64,000 nt of DNA from Symbiodinium natans. Taxonomy: Eukaryota; Sar; Dinophyceae; Suessiales; Symbiodiniaceae. The DNA lies in assembly GCA_905221605.1 (NCBI GenBank), contig CAJNDS010000946.1, positions 48,501 through 112,500 on the forward strand, in the 5' to 3' direction. Made by a program: the position numbers and the translations under genes. Below are positions 1-12,400 of this stretch, piece after piece. The notes under the pieces were generated by a model. The model ran no database searches and was not told the DNA's origin. It saw nothing but the letters and a program-made list of their open reading frames with translations. Every line of letters starts with the position of its first letter. The stretch's first letter is position 1.

Positions 1-235
1 TTAGGGCTTAGGGCTTAGGGCTTAGGGCTTGGGGCTTAGGGCTTGGGGCTTAGGGCTTGGGGTTTAGGGTTGAGGGTTTAGGGTTTAGGGTTTAGGGTTT
101 AGGGCTTAGGGTTTAGGGTTTAGGGCTTAGGGTTTAGGGTTTAGGGTTTAGGGCTTAGGGTTTAGCGTTTAGGGTTTGGGGTTTGGGGTTTAGGGTTTAG
201 GGTTTACGGCCTAGGGCTTAGGGTTGAGGACGCCA
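1..235 (+). repeat. Degenerate TTTAGGG/TTAGGGC array
   Basis: Left edge of the window. The G-rich strand reads rightward, opposite to what a left chromosome end would show, so this is an internal array. Confidence 0.9.
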
Positions 236-1055
236 AGCCCTCAACCCGAAGGGCAATTTTTGGGTTGAGGGTGGTGGGTTTAAGGTTTATAAGGTTTAGG
301 GCTTTAGGGCTTTAGGGTTTCGGGCTTTCTTGAAGCTTAGGGTTTAGTGGCATCTGGGAGGGTCTTCCGCATCTCATGCTTCTTATGGGTCAGGGCACCC
401 TTCAGTCGTTCCCAAGTTCTGGGGCATTTCTTTTCGGGGGGTTTACGGTACTAGGGGACCTTATTATTGGGGTCCTTATAATAAGGGGATCCTACTATAT
501 GGGGGGTCCATGTTTGGGGTCCCTTATCTCGTAAACTCCCATAGATCGTGCTGGGTTCAGGGTTTAGGGTTTAGGGTTTAGGGTTTAGGGTTTTGGGTTC
601 AGGGTTTCAATATTACACAGGAGGAAGGGCTTAGGGTTCGCGCTTGGCTTTGCAACCCTGAAACTGAACTCTGAGACCTCCGAGGTTCAGTGGTTAGGGC
701 CTTTAGGGTTTAGGTTTAGGGTTGAGGGTTTAGGGTTGAGGGTTGAGGGTTTATGGTTTAATTAGGGTCCAGGGTTCAGGGTTCCAAAAGCCTCAAGCCC
801 TAAGCCCCAAACCCTCAACCCCAAACCCCGAGACACGCTTGGGTCATACTTGGTGCTCAGCGTCCTAAGCTCTCCTACTATCCTTGGAGACGAGCTGAAC
901 CCCGAAACGGGCTTATGGTCCATGTACCCTAAGGCGGATTATAGTTGTGTAGGGTTTTGGGTTTTGGCTTAAGGTTTAGGATTTCGGGTGAACCTAGAGT
1001 TCGTTTGGTCGCTTCGATGCTGCTCAAACCTGAGGGTGTAGGGCTTAAGGAAAGG

Positions 1056-1240
1056 GTTTAGGGTTTCTAGGATGGCCCGTAAAACCCTCTGAAAAACTTT
1101 CTTGAATATGACCCTCTTTAACCCAATAATAAGGGAAATATCTATATATATATATATATATATATTATATCCCAGGGGCCTACTATAGGGGTCGGAATAA
1201 TTCCTGATCGTATTCCTTATGGTTCCTTTATAACAATACT
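1056..1240. repeat. Dispersed repeat family H
   Basis: Contains GAATATGACCCTCTTTAACCC, a (TA)n tract at 1143-1166 and GGGGTCGGAATAATTCCTGA. Parts recur at 14406-14500 and 21379-21453. Otherwise I see no gene in 1-1300. Confidence 0.5.
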
Positions 1241-1329
1241 ATAACAACCCTCAACACCCTAGTCTAAGTATTAAGGCCCCTATATTGCCTAGGTTGAGGG
1301 TTTGCAGTACTCTCGCAGGCGCGCGGCGC

Positions 1330-1401
1330 CTTGCCACCCTTGTCGGCTTTGTCGCCCTTGTCGGCCTTTTCGGCTTTGTCGCCCTTGTCGGCTTTGCCAG
1401 C
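1330..1401 (-). CDS. GluRS: GluRS exon, Lys-rich C-terminal tail
   Basis: 24 codons of ADKGDK-type repeats between CATGCAG and a GC donor. Phase 0 matches the exon at 1928. Read past the donor, the frame stays open to a stop in the following spacer, so this could also be the last exon. Otherwise the gene runs out of the window on the left. Confidence 0.6.
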
Positions 1402-4400
1402 CTGCATGGGCTTTGGGTTTAGGGTTTAGGGGTTTTGGTTTAGGCTTTAGGGCTTTGGGTCCGGGGTTTAGAGTTTGGGGTTTGCTGTGATAGAGCGGAG
1501 AAGCCGTGAAGGTTGGGATGCAGAGTAGGATAGAAAGCTTTGTAACTGGCGAACAGCAGCGACGGCACGATTGGGGAGGGCCATCCAACATCTTTCTCCC
1601 ACCCCACGCCGTCCCAAACTGCATAACACCACCCTAACCTGTTCCATTTAGGTTTTAGCCATTTAGGCCTAAACTCACTTGCTTCCAACATCCTCCTGCC
1701 AGGAGCTGAGGGCGGTCTTAAGGGGATCCCGTCTAGAGTATTGCCAGCAATGAGCTGGTTCCGAGAAGATACTCCAGCACCGGCGCATCATTGCTACCGA
1801 GCGCCGCCCCTCACTGTAGGGTTTTGGTTAAGGGTTTAGGGTTTAGGGTTTCGGGTTTAGGGCTTAGGGCTTAGGGTTAAGGGTTTAGACACAAACCCCC
1901 GGCGTGCAGTCAACAGCCCCTCCACACCTTGGCATCGCCGTTCACTTTGGGGGAAGCGGCACCTGCTCAAAGCCAGTAGGCCCCAGGTCTTGGGTTTAGG
2001 GGTTTAGGGTTTAGGGGCGTAGGGTTTAGGGTTTAGGGGTTTTAGGGTTTAGGGCTTAGGGCTTAAGGGGATTGAAGGGTTTGGGGCTTAAGGGTTTGGG
2101 GTTTGCAACGGGGTTTAGGGCTTAGAGCTTGGGGTTTGGGGTGTCTGTGAGACAGACTGCTTAAGAGAGGACTGCTTGCAGGCATCACGTATACCCTCTA
2201 CTGCGCCTGCGGCGGCCTCCTTCTCGGGCTTCTCGCCTCCAGAACTTGTATCGCAAAGCGGTGCCGAGAGCTTGCGAGCCTTGAACCCTAAACCCTAAAC
2301 CCTAAACGCAAGTGTTTCATCTTGCAGATCCGAATGCAAGGTTCCAAGTATGGGCGTATGACCCAATACACCTCGCATAATTGGGGCCCAGACTTCGGAT
2401 CCCTTTTAACAAGGGTAAGGGGCTGTGCTTAAGTGACCGTGGTGCGAACCTTAGACCGAAGCAGTTCGCCTAGATCTCAGGGCCCTGCTGAATTTTTTGA
2501 ATGGGACCCTAAACCCTCAGCCCTAAGCCTTACTACTAAACCCTAAGCCCTCAACCCTAAACCCTAAACCCTAAACGCTCAACCCTAAACCCTAGACCCT
2601 AAACCCAAGAAAGGCCAACCCCAAAGCCCAACCCCAAACCTGGAGACGCAGGCCACGCGGAAGGCGCCCGGGCCTTTCTGTCCCGCTGCGCCTTGCAGCT
2701 TCGATGGGTCCACCTCCGTGGGTTCAGGGTTGAGGGTTTTAGGGTTTTACGGTTTCAGGGCTTGAGGGTTTGAGGGTTTTAGGGTTTTAGGGTTTTAGGG
2801 CTTTCGGGTTTTAGGGTTTTAGGGTTTTAGGGTTTTAGGGTTTAGGGTTTAGGGTTTAGGGGTTTAGGGTTGAGGGTTTAGGGTTTAGGGTTTAGGGTTT
2901 AGGGTTCAGGGTTTAATTCCGGGCTTGATGGGGTTTTGGGTTGGGGAGGTTTCAGGGGTCGTGGTCAGCTCTGCAAGCCATGGCACGTTCTGCCCCAAAA
3001 AAACCGGGGACCCAAGCCCCCAAATCCAGACCGAAACCCTAACCCTAAACCCTAAACCCTAAACCCTCAACCCTATACCCTGGAGCCCTTAAGCCCAACC
3101 GGCGCTGCAAGAAGAGAGTCGAGCAAACCCCTAACTTCCATTCAGCCCCTAAACCCTAAACCCTAAACCCTAAACCCTCAACCCTAAACCCCGAACCCCG
3201 AACCCCGAACCCTAAACCCTAAACCCTAAACCCTAAACCCTAAACCCTAAACCCTAAACCCTAAACCCTAAACCCTAACCCCGAAACCCTAACCCCTAAA
3301 CCCTAAACCCTAAACCCTAAACCCTAAACCCTAAACCCTAAACCCTAAACCCTAAACCCTAAACCTTAAACCTAAACCCTAAACCCTAAACCCTAAACCC
3401 TAAACCCTAAACCCTAAACCCTAAACCCTAAACCCTAAACCCTAAACCCTAAACCCTAAACCCTAAACCCTGAACCCTGAACCCTAAACCCTAAACCCTA
3501 AACCCCAGCCTTGGATTTCATGCCCATGTCCTTGCTCTTGCCATCGGGGATCTTCACCAGGACCATCCTGCGGTTCAGGGGCTTCTTCCCTTTTTCGGGG
3601 GATTGGGGGTTCGGTGTTTAGGGTTTAGGGTTTAGGGTTTAGGGTTTAGGGTTTAGGGTTTAGGGTTTAGGGTTTAGGGTTTAGGGTTTAGGGTTCCCTT
3701 TTGCCGAGACTTCTCATAGAGATTCCGCTCCCATTCGCAGTGCCGTCGTCTGCTTGCAGGGGGCATGCTCTGACTCAAAAGCCCTGATAGGTGCCTTGTG
3801 TGGTAGATGTCCTTAGTTAACAGGTCCCGCTCCTTTCTTTCTCTTTGCTAGACTCAAGACCCTAAGCCCCCTACACCCCCAAAAAGAATCCGGATTTAGA
3901 ACAAACCTTCCCACAGTCATGTCTGGCTGTGTGCTCCCCAGGTTTCGTGACATTCTTCGGTAGGTGGGTGGGTGGGTGAGTGGGTGGCCTAGGGTTTCAG
4001 GGTTAAGGTTGGGATGTTCCCCCTTATACTAACAGTCCTTTATGAGGATTATAGTACCCCATTGTGGACTGTTAGTATAAGGGGGGAAGATGTCCCAAGG
4101 TTAAGGGGTAGAGGTTTAGGGAGGACCGCCCTTGACACCGTAGTCCTAAGTTCACCCCGGAAGCCCTCGACAACCTCGAGCATCAGACGGGTCAGACGGG
4201 GCCCGGGCGGTTCTGACGGGGTCATGCCCTGGCCCGGCTGGAAGGCGGGCCGGTCCACGATGAAGTAGCCTCGACCTTCGGGAGCTTCTCGGAGCGGGAG
4301 TTGTAGGGCTTAGGTTGGGATGTTCCCCCTTGTACTAACAGTCCTTAACAGGGACTATAGTATCCCTATTGGAATCCCTGTTAAGGACTGGTAGTATAAG

Positions 4401-7400
4401 GGGGAACGTTTAGGGTTGAGGATTCGGTGCTTCAGGGTTTTTCGTAGACTGTTCCGGTGGGGTTTGGGGTTGAGGATCCAAGTTCAAGGTTTAGGGCTTC
4501 TTGTCGGCCTGGAGCCACCCACTTCCGAAAGGATCGATTGCCTGCAGGGTGTTAACCCCAGCATCCCTAAACCCCAAACGTCGTTTGTATGTGCTGAACC
4601 AAATGCTGAGCCCTCAACCCTAAACCCCAAAACCCCCCAACAAACACAAAGGCCCCGAACACACCCCTAAACCCCAAACCCTAAGCCCTAAGCCCTAAAC
4701 CCCTAACCCCTAAACCCTAAACCCTAACAATCCCCCTAAACCCTAAACCGCACCCAGGGCCCCCCCACGCTCCAGCTGCATCATGGATCCCTTGGCCAGG
4801 CCCCGGAGGAGGGGGTCGCCGATGGCCTGGGGAAGAGTTTGGGGTTTAGGGTTTAGGGTTTAGGTTGAGGGTTTAGGGTTTAGGGTTTAGGGTTTAGGGT
4901 TTAGGGTTTAGGGTTTAGGGTTTAGGGTTTAGGGTTTAGGTTTAGGTTGGGGGGGGGTTAGGGTTTGGAGTTTAGGGTTGAGGGTTGAGGGTTTCGGCAC
5001 TCCACGGCTACCAAACTCCCCAAGCCCTACAATCCTCAACCCCAACACCCTCAGCCGCTTAACCTCAAATCCTTTGACTGTAAAAGGGTGCCCCCGAACT
5101 TTTCTATACATCCTTCTCACAGGAACCCCCTCCTAAAGTCAACCCCAAACCCTAAACCCCAAACCCCAAACCCTAAACCCCAAACCCCAAACCCCAAACC
5201 CTAAACCCCAAACCCTAAGCCCTAAGCCCTAAACCCTAAACCCCAAACCGACTCCCCAAAGAGGCCCCCAAGCCTTGGTGTCCACCACGCTCTGCGGGTT
5301 GATGATGCCGTTGAGGTCGTCGTCGTCCTCCATCTTGGGCCTGGCATCGGAAACCCTCGGTTGGGGTTTAGGGTTTAGGGTTTAGGGTTTAGGGTTCAGG
5401 GTTTGGGGTTTGGGGTTTGAGGTTTGGGGTTTAGGATTTAGGGTTTAGGGCATTGACGGGCTTTCGGGTTTAGGGCTCAGAGCTTAGGGCTGTAGGCCCC
5501 CAAGCTCTGCCAGGGAACCGACCTTCCACGGCTTTTGGGACTTCTTCCTGTTGCATAAAGGCCTCCAAAACCCTATTTCAAAAAAAACAAAATAACATGA
5601 AAACCTACAACCACCTTTTACAAACATATTTTAAACCATATGAAAAACCAACAAAAAAGTTTTTAAGAAACAAACTTTTTACAAACATAATCGTTTCCCC
5701 CTAATATTAAACGGGGGATCCCCCCCCCAATAGAAATTCGAAACGTGTTTTTATTATTAGGGGGGGGGGGGGTTTTATCGAAATGCCATGTTCTAGACTC
5801 CAGATATACTCAAGTAATTAATCAAGTACTGAAGCGTGGTGTAAACTGAAAGAGAGAGACAGCATCATGCTGCGAAAAGCCTTGAGTCTGAAGCCTAAAC
5901 CTTAATGAACCCGAAGCCCTAAACCCTAAAACCCTTAACCCTAATTAGACCCTAAACCCTCGTTGGCTTCAGGGTCTTAGGAGCCCTGAACCCCCCCCCC
6001 CCCCCCCCCCCTAATTCGGAATAGGCTTTAAAAGGCGGGCTCGGTTTCGGCAGGATTTTCCGGAAAGCATTTTTAGTATTAGGGGGGTCTTTAATGAAAG
6101 GGGGAAGTGATTATTATCAACCATATGAAAAACCAACAAAAAAGTTTTAAGAAACAAACTCCAACAACAAAAGAGAACAACCAACCCAATCCTGAAGCAC
6201 CAACTCTTCCCCAAACTCCAGGGGACCCTCATCCCGGGATCCGGAACCCAACCTTCTAGGGATTGAATCCGTAAACAGTAAACCCTAAACCCTAAACCCT
6301 GAACCCTAAACCCAAAACCCTAAACCCTAAACCCTAAACTCTAAACCCTAAACCCTAAACCCTAAACCCTAAACCCTAAACCCTAAAGCCTGCCGACAAA
6401 GCTTGGGCCCCCCGGCTTGGTCACAAGATGGTCGAACTCACGGAGGACGAGGTGGGTGACCTGCAACGGGCGGTCAGTGACTGTAGGGTTTAGGGTTTAG
6501 GGTTTAGGGTTTAGGGTTTAGGGTTTAGGGTTTAGGGTTTAGGGTTTAGGGTTTAGGGTTTAGGGTTTAGGGTTTAGGGTTGGGTTTAGGGTTTAGGGTG
6601 ATCCAAGTACCGTCACCCTAAGCCCGGAGCACCGAAACCCTCACCCAAGCCGCCTGCTCATCAAGCTTCGGCACCTCGGCTTGAAGGAAGTGACGGCGAA
6701 ACTGACATCTCATAGGACTCTTAAGGGAGGGGGTTCGGGGGTGTGTAGGGTTCAGGGTTTAGGGTTCAGGGTTCAGGGTTCAGAGTTCAGGGTTTAGGGT
6801 TCAAGGGGGGTATGTAACTCAAGGCTCCCTAACACTCCCTACTACTCCCTAAGGCTCCCTAAGCTTCCCTAAGGTTCCCTAGGTACCTACCCCCCCATGA
6901 ACCCCCCCCTCCCCAAAGAACCCCTAGTTTTATCCCTGTTCAGGACTGTTAGTATAAGGGGAAACATCCCAAGTTTCGGGCTTAGAGTTGAGTGTTTTCC
7001 GGATGCCCTACCCTTACGTATAATGAGTATGCTAGATGAGGATTTGTGTTGAAACAAAATCTGCAAGACGACCCATGATCGAGATACCCCCACACACACA
7101 CACATTCTTCTGTCCTCGCATCTTGTTACCCTGAACCCTGGGGACCCGACCCAGTGGATCTTCTTCTTTGTGTCCTTGACATTGCCTAGGTTCCAGGTAA
7201 TGTAGGCAGACTGGGGGGGGCGGGGGGGTGGTGGGGTTGTACGGGAAACCCAACCCTAAAAAGGGATACCACTGGGATCCCAGATGCCCTCCAGATTCAG
7301 CCTTCCCACGAGCTCTGTCACTTTGCCGCTCCTTGGCACATTCGACATAAATGCCGTGTCATGGGCGCGCACTCAGTAAAGCATCGGCGGACTTGCGATG

Positions 7401-9436
7401 GGCTCAGTCTGAGCTAGAAGCTTGTCGCGAGTGATCTTGTCCTCAATTTCGCAACATGTGCACTGTATCCAGCGTATTTACGTCTTCGGGCGCATGGAGT
7501 TTAGAATTTGACGCTTCCGTTTAGGGTTTAGGGTTTAGAGCTTGATTAGGGTTTAGGGATCAGGGCCTTAGGGTTGGGACGTTCCCCCTTACACTAACAG
7601 TCCTTAATCGGGATTCTCGTACCCCTACCATAATCCCCGATTAAGGACTGTTAGTATAAGGGGACCCTAAACCCTAAACCCTAAACCCTAAACCCCTAAA
7701 CCCCTAAACCCCAAACCCCAAACCCTAAACCCTAAACCCTAAACCCTAAACCCTACGTGGGGTTCAGGGACCCTGGGCTTGCAGTGCCAGCCGAAGTCTC
7801 CACGAAGGCGTTGCCCCAGTGGAGCAGCGTGACCTGCTCGCCGGTCTCGATGGCCTGCGCATCCTCGTGGAGCCCCTTTGTGGGGTTTAGGGTTTAGGGT
7901 TTAGGGTTTAGGGTTTAGGGTTTAGGGTTTAGGGTTTAGGGGTATAGGGTTTAGGGTAAAACCCTAAACCCCTCAAACGCTCCAGTTCTAAGAGACGCCT
8001 ACATATCAAGACCCTTGTGATTCTCCCCCTAGGAATTGGGGTTCTTTACAGTCTAGGGTTTAGGGTTTAGGGTTGGGGGGGTGGACGGGAGGGGTTGGGC
8101 AAGTCGACGTGCTTCTACTATTTGCTTCAGAAGCCCCCAAAACTAAAAATATTCTTTCCTTATAGGGGTAATAGAGGGATTATGATCTCTTACATTTGGG
8201 GGATTCTTAAGCAAATGGTAGGTTTTGGGCGTTGGGGGGAGGGGAGGCTTTGAGGTTCGCAGGGTTTATCGTGCTCGTAGGGTTTGTGGGGTTTGTAGGG
8301 CTTTATGAGGTTTGTGGGTTTATAGTTTCAGATTGTAGGGTTTGTAGGGTGTGTGGGGTTTGCAGGGTTTTAGAAGGTTTGTAGTATAGGGTTTATGGGG
8401 TTTATCAGGTTTCGCGGAGGGTCCAGGGTTCTACGTCGACACCCCTAAACCCTAAATCCTAAACCCTAAGCCCTAGACACTCCCTAAGTGCCAAGCCCCT
8501 GTCCTCCTGCTCAATGTAGATGTCCTTGCTATGTATGAGTAATCTCTCGCCGATCTCGTCATTCTTGGGATGCTTCCTCGGCAACGAGGATCGAGATGGC
8601 CGACTCGCAGAAGAACTAAAACCCTAAACGCTAAACCCTACACCCTAAACCCTAAAGCGCAGGGGCCCTGGCTTTTCCATCTTGGAGGTAGGCTGTGCAG
8701 GACCGTCGAGCTTCAGCCAGGCCTAGCCCAACACGGAGACCGAACTTCATGTGGGGGTTAGGGTTTAGGGCTAATCCACGACTGAACATGAAGCCTCAAG
8801 CCCTATGCCCTTCAACCTAGCAGACCCCTAAGCGGGGGTTGATCTGATTACGGGCACCTCTTTTGGCATCCAAAACTACAAAAGATGTACCATAACAGAT
8901 ACCCCCCAAGAGGGCCCATGATTTGGATCAACCCCCCAGTCCCTACCATCTGCGGCCCTGACTGCATCCTCGGCGACCGCAGGGTAACGAGGAACGATTG
9001 GGTCGATCCTGGTGTTCAGGACTGTTGACCAGCAACTGCCCCCAAGCCCTCGTCAAGCCCCAGAACCCTGAACCGAGCATCCCCCACAACCCAAACCTCC
9101 TACTGCAGGCCAAGCGCCCGAGAATCCTGCGAAGAGGCCAACCACGAGCCCTTTAACCCCACAAAGCCGGTAACCCCCTATGTGCTTGCTCCCTAAACGC
9201 CGAACCCTCAAACCGAGATTCTTAGGGTCGTTACATTGTAACTTAGTATGGGTCCGTTTATACCCCTTGTAAACCCTGTACAACCCAGAGCCGATAGAAA
9301 TACCCTGAAAGAGATGAACCCCGGGTTTCACTACCCAGACCCGAATAATAAACCCTAAACCCTATATAAACCCTAAACCCTAAACCCTATCATACTAAAC
9401 CCTCAACCCTAAACCCCAAACCCCAAACCCCAAACC

Positions 9437-9468
<32 letters not shown>

Positions 9469-12400
9469 AGCCTCAACCCTCAACCCTCAACCCTGAACCC
9501 TGAACCCTGAACCCTGAACCCTGAACCCTGAACCCTGAACCCTGAACCCTGAACCCTGAACCCTGAACCCTGAACCCTACCTAACCCCTAAACCCTAGGT
9601 ACCAAGCCCCCAGCTTCTGTTTGTTGATGGCCCAGATCTTGTCCCACTCCATCATGTTCGTCGCCTTCAGGGCAAAGGGGAACACGGAGGGTCTGAGTTG
9701 TTTAAGGGGGGACCCTAGACCTAGCCCCACCCTAAACCCTAAACCCTAAACCCTAGGCCCTAAACCCTAAACCCCTCGGGTAGTATAGACAGGGGTAGTA
9801 GGGAAACCCATGAGCTCGGGGGCTTAGGGGCCTGAGCGATCAACTGAGCCCTGAAGCAGGAAAACCTAACTTCCTGCTCAAAACGCAAGGTTTTGGGCCC
9901 TACTTGCCGGATTCCCTAAACCCTAAACCTCTCTTTCATATGTATATAAACCCTAATGGCTTGGCCGGCAATTGTCAAAAAGTTGGCCGGCAATTGTCAA
10001 AAGTTGGCCGGCAATTGTCAAAAGTTGGCCGGCAATTGTTTTTTTGCACTTGCCGGCCAACTTACGACACTTTTGCAATTGCCGGCCAACTTTTGACAAT
10101 TGCCGGCCAACTTTTTGACAATTTCACGGGCCGGAACTGTCGAAAGTTGGCCGGCAATTGTCAAAGCTTGGCCGGCAATTGTCAAAACTTGGCCGGCAAT
10201 TGTCAAAACTTGGCCGGCAATTGTCAAAACTTGGCCGGCAATTGTCAAAACTTGGCCGGCAATTGTCAAAACTTGGCCGGCAATTGTCAAAAACTTGGCC
10301 GGCAATTGTCAAACTTGGCCGGCAATTGTAAAAATCACCCCCCTTCAGGGCCTGTGTTTAGGGTTTCAGGGCCCAGCGTTTACGGTTTCAAGGTTTCAGG
10401 GCCGGTGTTTAGGGATTCAGGGCCCAGCGTTTGGGGTTTCAAGGCCTCAGGGCTTGTGTTTAGGGTTTCAGGGCCCAGCGTTTAGGGTTTCAAGGCCTCA
10501 AGGCCTCAGGGCCTGTGTTTAGGGTTTCAGGGCCCAGGGTTTAGGGTTTCCAGGCTTCAGGGCCTGTGTTTAGGGTTTCAAGGCCTCAGGGCCTGTGTTT
10601 AGGGTTTCAGGGCCCAGCATTTCTCAGGGCCCATAGGGTTTCAAGGCCAGTGCCTGTTTTTAGGGTTTCAGGGCCCAGCGTTTAGGGTTTCAAGGCCGCA
10701 AGGCTCAGTTCCCAGCGTTTAGGGTTTCAAGGCCCCTGCGTTTAGGGTTTCAGGGCCCAGCGTTTAGGGTTTCAAGGCCTCATCAGGGCCTGTGTTTAGG
10801 GCCAATATGTAGGGTTTCAAGGTGCTTTTGAGGTTTCAGGGCCCAGCGTTTAGGGTTTCAAGGGCCTCAGGGCCCAGCGTTTAGGGTTTCAAGGCCTCAG
10901 GGCCTGTTTTTAGGGTTCCAGGGCCTCAAGGCCTGGGGTTTAGGGTTTCAGGGCAAGGCGGGCCCAGCGTTTAGGGGCTTCCGGGCCTGTGTTTAGGGTT
11001 TCAGGGCCTAGCATTTAGGGTTGATTTAGGGTTCCAGGCCTCAGGAGGGTTAGGGAGGGTTTTACCACTTACGACGGTTCTGCTTAGTGGTGCGTTTGGG
11101 GCCTGGTTAAAAAATTGAAAACTGAAATATTTTTCTAATGTTATGGGATCCAAATGGTGGGTGGGTAGATTTTCAGTACCAGAGTAGCGAGCTTGACTAG
11201 TGGGCTTGAGATGCTGAACCCTAAACCCTAAACCCTAAACCCTAAACCCTAAACCCTAAACCCTAAACCCTCCTCACCTTGGACATGCCCTGCGTCAGCA
11301 CGAAGTCTTTCAGTGCATCCACCGTCATCCCACGGCGCATCACCCCCTGAACCTGAGGGGGATCAGGGTCTCAGGGTTTAGGGTTCAGGGTTCAGGGTTC
11401 AGGGTTCAGGGTTCAGGGTTTAGGGTTTAGGGTTTAGGGTTTAGGGTTTAGGGTTTAGGGTTTAGGGTTCAAGGTTCAGGGTTCATTGTTTAGGGTTTAG
11501 GATTTCGGGTTCAGGGCGGGGGTTTGGGGTGTTTTGGAGCTTTCGGGTTGCAGGATGATGTAGAGGCTCCGGCTCCTAAGCCCAAGCCAGAAAAAATAAG
11601 CCCATAGCCCATGGCCCATGGTGCAGCTACAACACCCAAAACCCAAACCCTAGCCACCCTACGCCCATCCTAAGCCCTAATCTCCCTCGTAACCCTAAAG
11701 CCCATCCACCCTAAACCCTGAATCCTAGTTCCTAATCCCTGATCTAGGCCTCATCAACCTAAACCCTTATCATTATCCTTAAGCCGTAATTAAACCCTCA
11801 TCACCCTGAATTATCACCATAAACCCTCATCCCTAAACCCTAAACCCTGAACCCTGAACCCTGAACCCTAAACCCGAAACCCGAAACCCTCGGGCTGCTG
11901 GCAGTGGGGAAGCGAGGGTCGTCCCAGCCTTCGACCTTCTCGAGACAGGTTTTAGGGTTTAGGGCTTAGGGTTAAAGTTTGGGTTTCGGGTTTAAGGTTT
12001 AGGGTTTACGGCCAGGTTTTAGGGGTTTTAGGGCGAGGAGCATCCCCAATCCCTTTCTCGTGTTGTTGGCGTTTTCCGGCGGGGGGGCCGGTGCGGAGCA
12101 TCCGAAACAGCTGCCACCAAACGCAGTCTTCACGAAGCCCATATTGGCGAATTTTGCCGAAAAAGCTGCTCCAAGTGCCCCAAGTCTTGCGCTCTAAGAA
12201 CACAAAGGCACAAACAAAAAACCTTCCCCAACACCCCTTCGTATGAAACACTGGCAGCCGTGGCACTTTCCATTACGTGCAAAGCAGCCTTGGGCAAATT
12301 ACCACCGCGTGACCTTGTAGGGGTTTGAGGTCAAACAGTTTGGGAGTTGAAGGCTCCCCTAAACCCCCAAAATCCGATTAATTTGGAGCCTTAGCACTAC

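Noticed and set aside
1-235. True chromosome end at the left edge
   Set aside because: The + strand reads TTAGGG here; a left-hand chromosome end should read CCCTAAA. Arrays also continue along the whole window.
3705-3790. Extra minus-strand exon-like island ([11 protein letters not shown])
   Set aside because: The GluRS join from 4239 to 3567 is already continuous in phase, and no family match was seen. Similar unneeded islands: 1741-1809, 14000-14100, 37575-37640.
9955-10332. CRISPR-like array
   Set aside because: Units are directly abutting with no unique spacers, in a eukaryotic gene context.
9904-10522. ORFs of 140-193 codons ([14 protein letters not shown] repeats)
   Set aside because: They exist on both strands purely because the 21-bp satellite unit is a multiple of three without stops.
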